A stretch of DNA of 64,000 bases from Cubamyces lactineus (taxonomy: Eukaryota; Basidiomycota; Agaricomycetes; Polyporales; Polyporaceae). This document shows, one piece after another, positions 11,977 through 24,061 of the stretch (position 1 is its first letter; each line of letters begins with the position of its first letter). The notes under the pieces were generated by a model that worked only from the letters and a program-made list of their open reading frames with translations, was not told the DNA's origin and ran no database searches. Made by a program: the position numbers and the translations under genes. The DNA lies in the NCBI GenBank assembly GCA_022376465.1, contig JACDTU010000002.1:1984001-2048000 (forward strand), read 5' to 3'.

Positions 11977-14016
11977 TCACTACACGCTGGTGAGAGGCAC
12001 TCCAGACACATGTCCAAATTAAAGACGTACGCTCACTCATGCATGACTTTGTGCAGAGACCGGGCTCGACGTGGTAGTATCTAGGTTCTCAGCTCACATT
12101 ACGTTATAGTGGACTCTAATACAACACGATCAGCTCTATCAATACTAGATATAGCTTCGAGATACACAGCTCACCTTCTGGTACTTGCGGCGTATTGATG
12201 CTGGAAGTATGGATAATCGACTGAAGTACACACTGCAGTCCGTACAGCAAAGGGAGCTAGCGATGCGTAGCGACTGCGTCACCCCGTCAACAGTGCAGCT
12301 CTGCTTCGCACAGGTGCAAATCGGCTGATCCTGGCAGTCTGGAGCCTAGTATTGTAAAGGGACATCACAGAACACACATGTCTATCCGCTCAGCACGGCA
12401 ATGTACGCTGCGGGAACGCATGAGCCTCCGTTCTGGGCGCACGACCTGCTGACCACCGGGATTACAGTGCGATGTAAAAGGCAGCTCGCAGAAGTGGTGC
12501 TCCGGAGCATCTGGAGGTGACGATCTTGAGTGGTGTGATCCTCGCAGCTACACGCACCGATAGCTACTGCACTAAGATGAATTTCGTGGCACCTAGCGGA
12601 CCGGTGTTCGAGGTGAGCGTGAGCTTCCGTACAAGTGGACAAGTATCAAGACGCACACTGGCAGACCCTTGCATTGTAGGCTCAACGGTTTCCTCGGGTA
12701 CTTGCAATAGTGGCATCGTTGCGAACCTCGCAGGCTTCGCCTTGTCGCTATTCATCTGCAGATCCGCGCCATGTCCCAGGAACGCAAGATCGTGCGAGTC
12801 TGTTCATGAGAAGCAACTTCTAGTCATCATTAGAACTTACGCTAACCCACTTCGTCGTACGTGCACCAATATGCGCATAAGAGTATCCGCCTCGCATGTT
12901 TGTGCATATATCATCGTGCACCTCCGCCTCCCGCGTACACTTCCTACTGAGCTCGATATGAGCCGTACTTCGTTGACACACCTGTAGGACCTGCCATTAC
13001 GCCAAAATCATGATTCTTTCAGCTCAATGGAACGCTGCAAGGATGTAAGAGAGAAGGCACTCCATTAATGTATTGCAGACGACGACATAGCACTATATAC
13101 ACCGGTTGAACAGATCTGTGGGTCGACGTAGACGAGGCAACGAATACTGTCGGGAACACCAGGTGACCGTTCGATCCGTGGAGAGTGAGGATGACCGGCC
13201 AAAGAGTGAACCGTGGAAGTCGCTCTGAGGCACCCAAAGATGAAAGCACGTCGAGTCCCGAAGGCGACGGCAAACATGTGGTAAAAGGTGCCTGGTGTAG
13301 TTGTTAAAAGATGAGAGAAAGGGCTCTCGCGGCAAGCGCTCGCGAGGTGTACACTGCGATTGCATTAGGGCAGGCATATCGCCTGTTCGGATCAGGCCGG
13401 CCCGGTGCGGGATTCCGAGTCCCGAAAAAGACCTAAGTATAACCACAGCTCAAATTCATCCTCCACGATCGCGTCTGTTTGCTCATACTACCCCATAACA
13501 GACGTGCTACTAAGACGCGCGTTTTACCAACCAACGCGACATAGAATGCAAGCAGAGCTGCGGGCGTATGAGGTAGATGAAATCGTCGTCAGCCAATTAC
13601 CCATGGTCGCCGGTCGGCGACCTGCGTTGACACGAGCCTCGGACGAACATTTGGCTCCCACCGTCATGGCTGAGTAAAAAGCACTTCACTGGACAAATTC
13701 ACTTCTCAGACTCCTTCCAACTGCTAGCCTGTCGTCACTAGGTCGGTGCGCCTTGTGGATGCGAGATGAGTGATGCTGAACGTCGGACGGCGGCCAGGGC
13801 GACAGAGTGGCGTTCGTGAGGTCACGACGTATTGGACCAGACGACGGCTGTCTCTCGAAAGGTGACTGTCAGACGGTCGTCATCGGATCGATCTTATCGG
13901 ACATGGCCCTCCAGGTCAACTCACTCAGAACATATATAACCATCGTTGTCGTAAGCATGGTCGTCCTAACCGCCCTACGTCGGTTCGCCACAACGAGTCT
14001 CCCTTTCTCTCGAACC
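11977..14016. other. Long intergenic region, 2 kb, no gene recognised
   Basis: The largest featureless gap in the left half. Open frames reach about 156 codons (12517-12987, plus) but read like chance translations, with no domain and no codon pattern. I see no terminal repeats or transposon remnants. A TATA box for the aldo-keto reductase lies near its right end. Confidence 0.45.
13933..13939 (+). promoter_or_regulatory. TATA box of the aldo-keto reductase gene
   Basis: The sequence TATATAA lies 84 bp before the ATG at 14017, the usual spacing for a fungal TATA box plus short leader. It argues against translation from the in-frame ATG at 13903, which lies upstream of it. Confidence 0.5.
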
Positions 14017-15062
14017 ATGGCCCCTCTCACCATCCCCCTGAACGACGGCAAACAGATTCCTTGGCTTGGGTTCGGTACAGGCACCGCGCTATACGGCAAG
14101 GACGCTGCGAATTCCGTTCGTGTCGCTATCACGAATGGTATCATCCACCTCGACGGTGCTCAGCTCTACGGCAATGAGGACACTCTCGGCGAAGGTATCG
14201 CAGCCGCGGGCAAACCTCGCTCGGAATTGTTTGTCACCACGAAGCTCGGCAAGCTTCCCGAGGGCAAGACAGTCCGTGATACTTTGGTCGAGTCGTTGAA
14301 GAAGCTCCGCCTTGATTACGTTGACCTCTTCCTCATCCACATGCCGATCCACCATGAGGGAAAGTTGAAGTCCGTTTGGAAGCAATTCGAGGAGCTTCAG
14401 AAAGAGGGCTTGGTGAAGAGTATCGGTGTTTCCAACTTCAGAATTAAGGATTTCGAAGAAATCCTCGAAGTCGCGACTGTGGTCCCTGCGGTCAACCAGG
14501 TAGGTGGCTACGAGTGTAGGTTTGCTATCGCTGCGAAGTCTCACGGATGCTCTGACAGATTGAGTACCATCCATATGTGTACAAGGCGGCGAAGCCACTC
14601 CTCGAGTTCCACAAGAAACACAACATCGTGACTACGTCTTACGGCGGCCTAACCCCAATCGTCCGCCACAAGGGCGGTCCAGTTGATCCTCTCCTTGCTT
14701 CAATCCGCGGACGTCTCGAGAAAGAGACGGGGAAGAACGTGTCCGAGGGCCAGGTCCTCGGCCTGTGGCTCCGTAGCCAGGGCATTCCTGAGATCACGTC
14801 AGTTATCTCCAGGTCTTTCGCCTGATCGCTTTACTAATTACTCATTTTCTGCCTGCATTCAGGACGAGTTCAAAGGAGGAACGCGTCAAGGAATATGTCG
14901 CGACACAGGAGTTGCCCGACCTGACTGCTGAAGAGGTGGAGGCGATCAAGGAAGCTGGCTCCAAAGTTCACCACCGTGCTTTCGTGCGTGCTCCCGCTTT
15001 TCGGTGAATCGCGCACAAGTGGCTAACGTTTCCTCCAGTGCACCTGGCTAGACGGCAACTAG
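14017..15062 (+). CDS. Aldo-keto reductase (NADPH-dependent)
   Basis: Four exons encode about 310 residues, the normal AKR length. The (beta/alpha)8 signature runs from the N-terminus: IPWLGFGTG, then the catalytic Asp and Tyr in HLDGAQLYGNE, the catalytic Lys in FVTTKLG, the His in FLIHMP and the GVSNF strand. These form the Asp-Tyr-Lys-His tetrad that reduces aldehydes and ketones with NADPH. The usual DTA before the Tyr is DGA here. Introns join NQ to IEYHPYV (GTAGGT donor, TGACAG acceptor), EIT to TSSKEER, and HHRAF to a short CTWLDGN end. The family is close to Gcy1/YPR1 and xylose-reductase-like enzymes; the real substrate cannot be told. A longer start at 13903 would add a hydrophobic segment, but the TATA box lies inside it, so the shorter start is preferred. 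Confidence 0.9.
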
Positions 15063-15316
15063 GCTTACACCTTGCTGGGCAGTGGGATAAGCCCATTGCG
15101 GATGGAGAAGGCTCAGGATGGATTGTAACAGCTGTACAGAATAAATCTACAAGTGTATTTCCCACGAGAATATGGCTGCTGAACTACGTAGATATCGAGA
15201 TGAAGGAAGTCTGTGCAAGCTTCAATGAGTAATGTCAGAGCGCTCACTCCGGCCTAAACGGCCTAAGCGAGAACGCACTTGAGACGATCGAGCACTATGG
15301 GCGCCTGTCGTACTCG

Positions 15317-16604
15317 ATGCTTTCGACCAATTCTTCGACCACAACCTGTCTGCGAGGCATATCGCGTCGTTCTCGCGCTTACTCCCAGCTTTACCTGAGA
15401 CGCGCAAGCCTTCTACCACCATATCTGACACGAACTGCGATGCCTAAAACCACGACAGACGGCCCCGTGTCATGTCTCTTTGGAGTGGTAAAACCTTCGG
15501 GGCCCACCTCGATGTCACTGGTCAATGACATCAAGCGACTTGTTGCGAACTCCCCCTTGTTTGTAGAGGAGAAGAAACTGGCGCAGAAGGGACAGAAGTC
15601 GGGCAAGAGGGGCAAGTATGGACGGGACGCAGTCAAGATCGGGCAAGGCGGGACGCTTGATCCCCTCGCAGACGGCGTCCTCGGTAAATAGACCACATAA
15701 CTTCATGGCGAGTTTTCATGATGTCTCAAAGCGCACGCATATAGTGGTCGGCGTGGGCAAAGGTACGAAAAAGCTCTCTGAATTCCTCGATTGCGTCAAG
15801 GTAATGAAGACGCTTCATGTGCATGCATAGACCATCGTGTTAACTCCGGAACGTAGGAGTACCGCACTACGTGCCTGCTCGGCTGTGAGACCGACACCTA
15901 CGATAGCGAGGGCAAACAAGTGCGCGTCGCCCCATGGCACCATGTTACTCGAGAACAAGTGGAAAAGGCCCTAGAGCAATTCAGAGGCGAGATAGACCAG
16001 TTACCGCCGATGTAAGCAAACACTTTCCTCCCTCCGCCTTGCTTCGTCCTTACGCCTTCTTAGTTTCTCGGCGCTCAAGATGGATGGAATGCCGCTATAT
16101 GAGTACGCTCGTCAGGGCAAACCGCTGCCTCGGCCGATCGAGAAGCGGAAGGTGACCGTGCACGAGCTAGAGCTCGTAGAATGGCTGGGGAGCGACCACT
16201 TCTTCAAGCTGCCCGAGAAGAAGTTCTCGAAGGAGGAGCAAGAAGCGATGGAGAAGGCGCTGAAAAGCGTCGACACAAGCGTCTCGATCAAAGATGAGCC
16301 TGACCAAGAGGTCCCCTCGGAGAAGCCGCCGACAGCGTTCGTGCTGCGCATGAAGGTTTCTGGTGGAACTTATGTCCGGTCAATCGTGCACGACCTTGCA
16401 CACGCCCTCGGTTCGGCCGGTCATGTTGTCACTCTTACGCGCTCGAGACAAGGCCGGTTTGCGCTTGAACCGAAAGACGAGGGAGATCGTGCATGCGTGC
16501 CTTGGGAAGTCTTCAAGGAGGCGTTAACAGATGAAGGAGAGGCGGATGAAGATGGCCGCAAAGCATGGGAACGGGAAGTAATAGCTAAAATGGAGGTCGT
16601 ATAG
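15317..16604 (+). CDS. PUS4: tRNA pseudouridine-55 synthase Pus4 (TruB family)
   Basis: Four exons of a TruB/Pus4 enzyme that makes pseudouridine 55 in the T-loop of tRNA. The TruB signature GTLDPLADGVL with the catalytic Asp ends exon 1, followed by GKGTKKLSEFL, the EYRTTCLLGCETDTYD strand, YSALKMDG and the PUA-side GGTYVRSIVHDLAHALG. Two starts are in frame. The ATG at 15440 gives MPKTTTDGPVSCLFG, a cytosolic/nuclear form. The ATG at 15317 adds 41 residues (MLSTNSSTTTCLRGISRRSR and so on) rich in Ser, Thr, Arg and Leu with no acidic residue, a typical mitochondrial presequence. Yeast Pus4 serves both nucleus and mitochondria, so both starts may be used. A roughly 60-residue acidic/Lys-rich insert around the KKFSKEEQEAMEK stretch is larger than in bacteria. 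Confidence 0.92.
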
Positions 16605-17799
16605 ATACAAGCACTTGTGCATCATACACAATGGGTGAGTCTTCTTCGCTCTGCTCGACGTCCAAGATCCTTAGACTCATATCACACATGTAGACGATAT
16701 CGTGCGATCCACCCTCTACCTTAGATGACTGGCGCTAGCAAAGCCTCGTGTGCTCGTTTATTGGCGCAAAGATTCTCTCTCTACATATGGCTACTGTGGC
16801 TCGAGCGTTCTACCAACAATCGTCTTCGTCAAACGGTGAGTCCTCGGTGAAAAACCAACTCGGAACCTGTAGTTACTCGTATTCAACTGATGGTCTGTGA
16901 CCCATTACCCAGATTCAGCGCCGCGTCGCCTGTAGTCAACGGCGAGGCATCACCCTATCAGCCCTATCTTTTCCTGTACGTGCTTCGCCCCGGTGTCAGT
17001 GTCGCTTCTCGTGTTCTATACCTGCCGCCTTCCATCATATGGCAAAGCTCTCGCACCTGGCGCCGCTGAAAGGCCACAAAAACCCACATTTTACCCATTT
17101 TCAGCTGCTAGCCTCCAAGGTGGGTACGGCAATCTGCAGGAACGGAGCTTAGTCCCCGGTGACAATGCAGGACGGATACTGTGTATCGTGAATGCTCCGG
17201 TATCCGCCACCTCCCCACCCGGACGCCCATATCGCTTTCGCGACGGTCTTGAGGTACGACGCGTGACATGTTCTCGTGCAGACTCTGGCCTTCTTGAGGT
17301 GTCTCTACCTTCATGTGGTCGCAAGCGACATGAAGTGCCAGCGGTTCTCATCAATGCCATTGCCGTTCTGAATCCCAAGCGATGGTGCCATATGCACCGC
17401 GCGGCGCGTCAGCTACACGACAATTGTTTTCTCGCTCCAGGTCCAGGAGATACCAGTTCGCCACGACGAGAACCGTCGTCTTTCCGAGATACGCTTATGA
17501 TTTTCTGCTATAGCCCCTGGGCGAGCAGTCATCTGGCAGCGCCGCCGACCGCTGCGCAAGTGGCAAAGCGGGGTCGACGGTGGCTGGCCTGGCAACTCGC
17601 GCGGCCTTCGATCAAGATGGATGGAGCGCGGCGAGTTCGATAACGCAGACCGCGCGGGCGGCCTGGGGGCGGGCCGTCGGTCAGGTGCGACGGCTGCCGT
17701 CGGGAAGTCCGGTCCGAGCGCTAATGGTAGCGGCTCATAAAGGTGCGCCGGACGATCTGCAGATACCTCCGTCCTCGACTCCTCGACATCCGTTTCGCC
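16605..17799. other. Intergenic region, 1.2 kb, possible small spliced gene
   Basis: No family is recognised. An ATG at 16788 starts MATVARAFYQQSSSSN and is followed by a good GTGAGT donor, and the frame can be continued for about 65 codons if the acceptor near 16874 is used, but nothing supports it further. A 216-codon open frame (16993-17643, plus) reads like non-coding sequence. The right part is the aldolase promoter. Confidence 0.35.
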
Positions 17800-19032
17800 A
17801 TGGCCTCCAGCGTCATCCGTCCGCTCCAGCCTGGGATCTACGCGCCCATCCCGACGTTCTTCGCGCCGGAGACGGAAGACCTCGGTACGTCGGCATCACG
17901 TTCACATGTGTTCTCTGCATCTCACTATACATGCTCGCGAATGTGGTAGACTTGCAGTCATTCTCGTCCCATATAATTCGTCTCGCGAAGGCGGGTGTCA
18001 AGCCCTTGCTGTCGGGCAGTATGGGCGAGGCACACCACCTATCGCATGCTGAGCGCGCCGCACTTATCAAGACCGCGCGCAAAGCACTCGACGACGCTGG
18101 CTTCACGGACATCCCAATCATTGCTGGTACCGGCGCGGGGAGCACGAGGGAGACGATTGAGCTCTCCATCGAGGCGGCGGACGCGGGGGCAGACTACGCG
18201 ATAGTCATCTGCAGCGGTTATTTTGCGGGAGCACTGGCCGGAAACAGGAAGGCTCTCAAGGCGTTCTGGACGGAAGTGGCCGAGAAGAGTCCGATACCCG
18301 TTATTATCTATAATTGTGAGTCGGGTGCGGCGCTATTTCGTCACTGCTGTGCTGAACGCAGAGGTCAGATCCTGGTGCCAGTGGAGGCATTGACCTCGAC
18401 TCGGACCTCATCACGGAGCTGGCGATAGAGTCGCCCAACATCGCTGGGGTCAAGCTCACGTACGTCTCTACTACGACTGCATGCGATTCACTGTTGACAA
18501 TCGGCCGTAGGTGTGGCAACGTTGGGAAGCTCACACGCATCACCGCAACCGTCTCAGATCCGTCCTTCGCCACGCTGCATCCCCGCAAGAATCCCTACGC
18601 ACCCTTCCTCGTCCTCGGCGGCTTTACCGACTTTGTCCTTCCTTCCGCGTTCGTGGACGCACACGGTGCGATCACAGGGCTTGCGAACGTTGCACCGGTG
18701 AGTCTTTACGACATCTGCAGCCGCGCTGTCGCTGACCGTCTGGGCAGTTTGCTATTGCGAAACTGTTCGAGCTCTCGGAGCAGTCGAAGAAGGACGTTTC
18801 GCTTCTGCCCGAGGCTCAGCGCTTGCAGGGCATCATCGCCCGTGCGGACTACACCATTGCTAAGACTTCGATTGCGGGCACGAAGTTCCTGTTGGAGAAG
18901 CTCTACGGTTACGGAGGAAATCCTCGCAAGCCCCTTCCCCCAATCGAGGCGGACGCTGCCACCGCCATTTGGGAGCACCCGCACACGGTAGAGCTGGTGC
19001 GCCTTGAGAGGGAGCTCAGCGGCAAGCTGTAG
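17800..19032 (+). CDS. DHDPS/HOGA-type class I aldolase (DapA family)
   Basis: Six exons encode about 320 residues of the dihydrodipicolinate synthase/N-acetylneuraminate lyase superfamily. Landmarks are PLLSGSMGEAHHLSHAERA (GxxGE substrate loop), IIAGTGAGSTRET, the Tyr of IIYNYPGASGGI (restored across an intron) and the Schiff-base Lys in NIAGVKLT, followed by VLGGFTDF. These enzymes cleave or form 2-oxo acids by a lysine imine. Fungal members are mostly 4-hydroxy-2-oxoglutarate aldolases or sugar-acid (2-keto-3-deoxy) aldolases rather than lysine-pathway enzymes, since fungi make lysine by the aminoadipate route. So a catabolic role is more likely. Start: MASSVIRPLQPGIYAPIP in a good context, with exon 1 joining TEDL to DLQSFSSHI. 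Confidence 0.88.
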
Positions 19033-19579
19033 CAGAGTTGAGAGGTCATGCAGACGGCAGAACATGCAATGTGTACCATACATACTCTCGCCCCATGCCA
19101 TAGAATTCGTCCTGGACGAGCTCTGCGTTCGCCACATGCCGCAATATGATCTGGAGGTTGACGGTGATCGAGGAAAAGTGCACAAAATGCGGGGTAAAGT
19201 GCGGGGTAACTGGGGAACAGCTTGGCGGATCAGAGGAGCGCGATCAAGCCACACGGCTGAGCGCGCGCAGCGGCGGTCGGTGCCTTATGGCATTGTGCTC
19301 ACGCCCACGGTCTGCATCAAGAGAGCATGCTACCGCGCGAAGCGGCCGAAGACTGGAAGCGTTTCCCTGGCGAGACCGCCTGACCGAGGCTGCCCTGAGC
19401 CGCGCGAAGGCAGGAAGGGCTCCCATGCCTCGCTCGGTCAAGTGACTCTCCGCCAGACGACCAATCGATCGCCTACAGCGCAGTCGCCAGCGGGCCGCGC
19501 CGTCCTCGCGACAACTTCAACGTCGCCCTCCGTCCATCTGTTTACCGGACTCCTCTGTCCTCCTCGTCCACCACCAGCC
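19033..19579. other. Intergenic region between aldolase and transhydrogenase genes
   Basis: No gene recognised. It holds the 3' end of the aldolase transcript and the transhydrogenase promoter. A direct repeat GGGGTAAAGTGCGGGGTAA lies near 19191. Open frames in this GC-rich stretch show no domains. Confidence 0.45.
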
Positions 19580-22500
19580 ATGGGCTTGGACGTCCTCCTC
19601 GTCGGCCAGAGGGGCGCGCGTTGCCACGGCGTCTTGCACGCAAGCGCCGCCGCGACTAGGTTCAGGAGTGAGTAGCTTCGAATCGCTGCGATCCTGGACT
19701 CCGCTCATTCGAGGCGTATCTCTCCGATGCGCTAGTCTCGTGCTCCTATCGCAAGTTTCACACCGCTGCACCGCGACGGGACGCTCAGAATGAAGCCAAT
19801 TCAAAGAACGGCTCTCGTACGACGGAGGACAAGCCAGGTGAGCTCATTACGACCTCCGTGGCACGATCCATCTAGCTATACCGAGCCTTGGTCCAATCTA
19901 ATTCATCTGATCTAGGTCTCCCGTATTCGGAACTTAGAGTTGGCGTACCCCTAGAGATCTACCCTAATGAGCGTCGAGTCGCTCTGACACCCCAGAATGC
20001 AGCCCTCCTGCTCAAAAAGGGCTTCGCCCAAGTGCTTGTAGAAAAGTCGGCGGGTTTAGAGGCACAGTTCCTAGATGAGCACTACAAAGCAGCTGGAGCG
20101 GTGGTGGTGGACAGGACGGAGCTCTTCGAGAGGTCCGACGTCCTTCTCAAAGTTCGGCCACCTCTGGTTGGCCAGGAAGCAGAGCTCGTCAAGGAAGGCG
20201 GCACTCTCATTTCCTTCATTCAGGCGGCCCAGAACAAGCCGATAGTAGAAGCTTTGGCTGCTAGGAAGGCGACGGTGTTCGCTATGGAACAGATACCCCG
20301 GATATCCCGCGCACAGGTCTTCGATGCTCTCAGGTATGCCGCTCTAGTTCTCTGAGCTCCGTCAGGTTTTGACCGCAGGTGATGTACCAGTTCTATGGCG
20401 AACATTGCTGGCTACAAAGCAGTCCTTGAGGCCGCTAATCATTTCGGACGTTTCCTGACTGGTCAGGTTACTGCTGCTGGGTAAGCGAGTTCTCAACCTT
20501 GTGACGTAACCACCGCTGACGAACGGGGCGTCATGCAGGAAGGTACTGGACATCTCGTCAGTGGCTATGGCCAGCATCTTCCACTTACCTGGCACCTCTA
20601 GATACCACCATGCAAAGTCCTTGTTATCGGTGCAGGCGTTGCAGGGCTTAGTGCTATAGCTACTGTAAGTTATACTGAGAGAGCGTTGGGTGCACGTACT
20701 AAGACAAATATCACAGGCACGTCGAATGGGTGCTATCGTACGAGGCTTTGACACTCGCTCTGCCGCTCGCGAACAAGTGCAATCTCTCGGAGCCGAATTC
20801 TTGGAGGTCTCTATCGAGGAATCCGGCGAAGGCCAGGGCGGTTATGCGAAGGAAATGTCTAAGGAATTTATCGAAGCGGAAATGGCACTCTTCAAGGAAC
20901 AATGCAGAGATGTCGACATCGTCATCACAACGGTATGAGTTTGTCTGCCACAATCATGATACAATTCAATGACCTCCTGTTCAGGCCCTCATTCCTGGTA
21001 AACCGGCTCCCAAGCTCATCACAGAAGATGTAGGCGTGCTTCCATCGAGATTCTATGAATGTTACTGACGAATCACATAGATGGTCTCTGTGATGAAGCA
21101 AGGCTCAGTCATCGTCGATCTTGCGGCAGAGACCGGAGGCAACTGTGCTGTCACCAAACCCGGAGGGCTCATCGTCCACAAGGGTGTCAAGGTCATTGGT
21201 GCGTCTAGCTTCATTTGTAACGCAAGTGGCCGGATGCCTGACCTTCCTCGCAGGCTACACCGATTTGCCCTCGCGACTTCCAACACAATCGTCCACTCTG
21301 TACTCGAACAACGTGACCAAGTTCCTCCTCTCCATTGGTGGCGACGGCCGTTTTGCGATCAACCTTGAGGATGAGGTCGTCCGCGGCGCGATCGTACTGC
21401 ACAACGGAACCCTCTTGCCACCGGCTCCCCGCCCTGTGCCTCCTCCCGTCGCCCCGCCTAGTGCTGCGAAGGTTGCCGAGGCCGCGGAAGCGAAGGCTCT
21501 GACCCCATGGCAGAAGGCGACGAGGGAAGTCGCGCTCGTGACTGGTGGAATGAGCTCCATGATTGCGTTGGGGAAACTGACGGGCCCGGCGTTCATGAGC
21601 AACTTCTTCACATTCGGTTTGGCTGGTCTCATCGGATACCGCGTCGTGTGGGGTGTCGCTCCTGCGCTGCACTCCCCTCTGATGTCGGTCACGAATGCTA
21701 TCTCTGGTAAGTCCAGCTGTTCCTCTGCGCTGGCTGTCTTTGTGACTCAGTCTGTTAGGTATGGTTGGTGTTGGCGGGATGTTCGTCATGGGTGGCGGAT
21801 ACTTGCCCGCGACGATCCCTCAGGCATTGGGTGCCGCCTCTGTCCTTCTGGCAAGCGTCAACGTCGCTGGTGGCTTTGTCATTACGAAGCGCATGCTCGA
21901 CATGTTCAAGCGTGAGTAGGACTTTCATCTGGTTCATAGAAAATGCCAAAGCTGATCGACGTGCAGGCGACACTGACCCCCCTGAGTACGCGTGGCTCTA
22001 CGGTATCCCGGCTATCCTCTACACTGGCGGCTTCCTCTACGCTGTGAGCACTGGCATGTCCGGGCTGGTTCAGGCCGGCTACTTGACGAGCAGTGTTCTC
22101 TGCATCAGTGAGTAAATTTCACTTCGCGATGTAAAAACGCGATTAACTGGCATCGCACCCAGGCTCGATTTCTGGCCTTGCATCACAGACGACCGCTCGG
22201 CAGGGTAACATCCTCGGTATCCTCGGTGTAGGCTCTGGCATCCTCGCCTCGCTCGCCGCAGTCGGCTTCCCCCCAGAAGTTCTTGCTCAGTTTGCTGCCG
22301 TCGCCGCCATCGGCGGGACGGCCGGCACGATCATCGGCCGCCGCATTACTGCCATCGAGTTGCCGCAGATGGTCGCCGCGCTGCACTCCGTGGTCGGTCT
22401 CGCCGCTGTAATGACAAGTATCGCCAGTGTGCTGGCGGACTTGAGCCATGCGTCCATGCTGCACTTGGTCACCGCGTACCTCGGGGTTCTCATCGGTATG

Positions 22501-24061
22501 ACATCTCTTCCAATGTTCAATGCTTGTCTCACCATTCTGTGTAGGTGGTATCACGTTCACGGGATCGGTCGTCGCATTCCTCAAGCTCGCCGGTCGGATG
22601 TCCTCAAGACCGTTTGCGATCCCTGGAAAGCACATTGTGAACTCTACCTTGTTGGGTGCCAACATCGCGTCGATGGGTGCTTTCATCACTATGGCGCCTA
22701 CTGCACCTCTGATCGCGGCGGGCTTCCTCGGAGCTAACACCATCCTGAGTTTCATCAAGGGCTTCACTACGACGGCTGCGATCGGAGGAGCAGACATGCG
22801 TGAGTGTTATGGTCACTGATCTGTCAATTGAATTCAACATCTGATTGCTTGTGTCTCCCCTCAGCTGTGGTTATCACTGTCCTGAACGCTTACTCCGGTT
22901 TCGCCCTTGTTGCGGAAGGCTTCATGCTCGATAACCCGCTTCTTACCACCGTTGGCTCGCTGATTGGTGTCAGCGGTTCTATTCTTTCGTACATCATGGT
23001 ACGCAACATTTCGCCTCTCACTGCATATGCAAAGCTAACAAATAGCACAGTGCGTTGCTATGAACAGGACGCTGACCAACGTCCTCTTTGGTGGCATCAG
23101 CGCACCGGCTGGACAGGCTGAACATAAGATCGAGGGCACCATCACGAAGACGACCGTAGATGATACCGTCGATGCCCTGCTCAACGCAGAAAGCGTGATA
23201 CTGGTAAGCACACGATATCAGCGCTCTCACCCTGAAAGCAAGACTCAACAATCTGCAGGTCGTCGGGTATGGTATGGCAGTAGCGAAAGCGCAATATGCC
23301 ATTGCCGACATTGTGAAGATGCTGAAGTCGAAGGGCATCGAGACGCGCTTCGCGATCCACCCTGTTGCTGGAAGGTGAGCTTGCAGCCTGCCTCTTTTGT
23401 TAGTGGACATTCCATGACATTGCCAACAGAATGCCCGGACAGTGCAACGTGTTGCTTGCAGAGGCTTCTGTCCCATATGACAGTGAGCATAGCTCTTGAG
23501 GGCACTCTTGGCACATCACTTACATGCGCCTCCTCGTTTGAACAGTTGTCTACGAGATGGACGAGATCAACGATGACTTCGGCAACACGGACGTGACGCT
23601 CGTCATCGGCGCGAACGACACCGTCAACCCGATCGCGCTCGAGCGCGGCTCGCCCATCGCAGGCATGCCCGTCCTCCACGCGTGGAAGAGCAAGCAGGTG
23701 ATCGTCATGAAGCGCGGCATGTCCAGCGGTTACGGTAAGCAATCCCATCCCCATTCCTCGACCCCGGCATCATTCGCTTTGATCGGCGTCACCCTGAGTC
23801 CCTGTTTACGCCGAGAGTCTGATTTCTGACTGTTTGCCTCTTTCCGCGTAGCCGACGTCCCGAACCCGATGTTCTACATGCCGGGGACGAAGATGCTCTT
23901 CGGAGACGCGAAGGAGACGTGCGAAGGTGAGAGGGAGTCCTTACCGTCGCGTCTCGGGCATATCCCGCCCCGATTATGGGACGCAGCACCGCTGACCGCC
24001 GTTTTCTCGGATTTGTGCAGCTATCAAGAAGGGCCTGGAGGCGAGATTCTCGTCTGTTTGA
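19580..24061 (+). CDS. NNT: Mitochondrial proton-translocating NAD(P) transhydrogenase
   Basis: A gene with more than a dozen exons. It encodes the whole transhydrogenase on one chain, in the animal and fungal order of NAD domain (dI), membrane domain (dII) and NADP domain (dIII). d[40 protein letters not shown] Rossmann strand and the end near [16 protein letters not shown]. dII: many hydrophobic helices from about 21550 to 23000, including the motif around [16 protein letters not shown] and [15 protein letters not shown]. d[62 protein letters not shown]. The enzyme sits in the inner mitochondrial membrane and uses the proton gradient to make NADPH from NADH. The proposed first exon ([15 protein letters not shown]) joins across a short intron to a stretch ending [12 protein letters not shown], an Arg/Ser-rich presequence with a likely cleavage site. 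That first exon is the least certain part. Confidence 0.93.

Noticed and set aside
12517..12987. 156-codon plus-strand open frame
   Set aside because: No domain, random-looking composition with many Cys and Arg, begins at a non-ATG codon, no flanking splice logic.
13150..13175. tRNA-like T-loop GTTCGATCC
   Set aside because: Flanking bases do not form the 5-bp T-stem and no acceptor, D or anticodon arms are found nearby.
13903..14016. N-terminal membrane-anchor extension of the aldo-keto reductase
   Set aside because: The in-frame upstream ATG precedes a TATATAA box 84 bp before the normal start, so it is probably not transcribed.
15440..16604. RNA-modification and repair genes seen as an operon-like unit
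   Set aside because: Genes are separated by normal eukaryotic promoters and lie on both strands; no polycistronic arrangement is supported.
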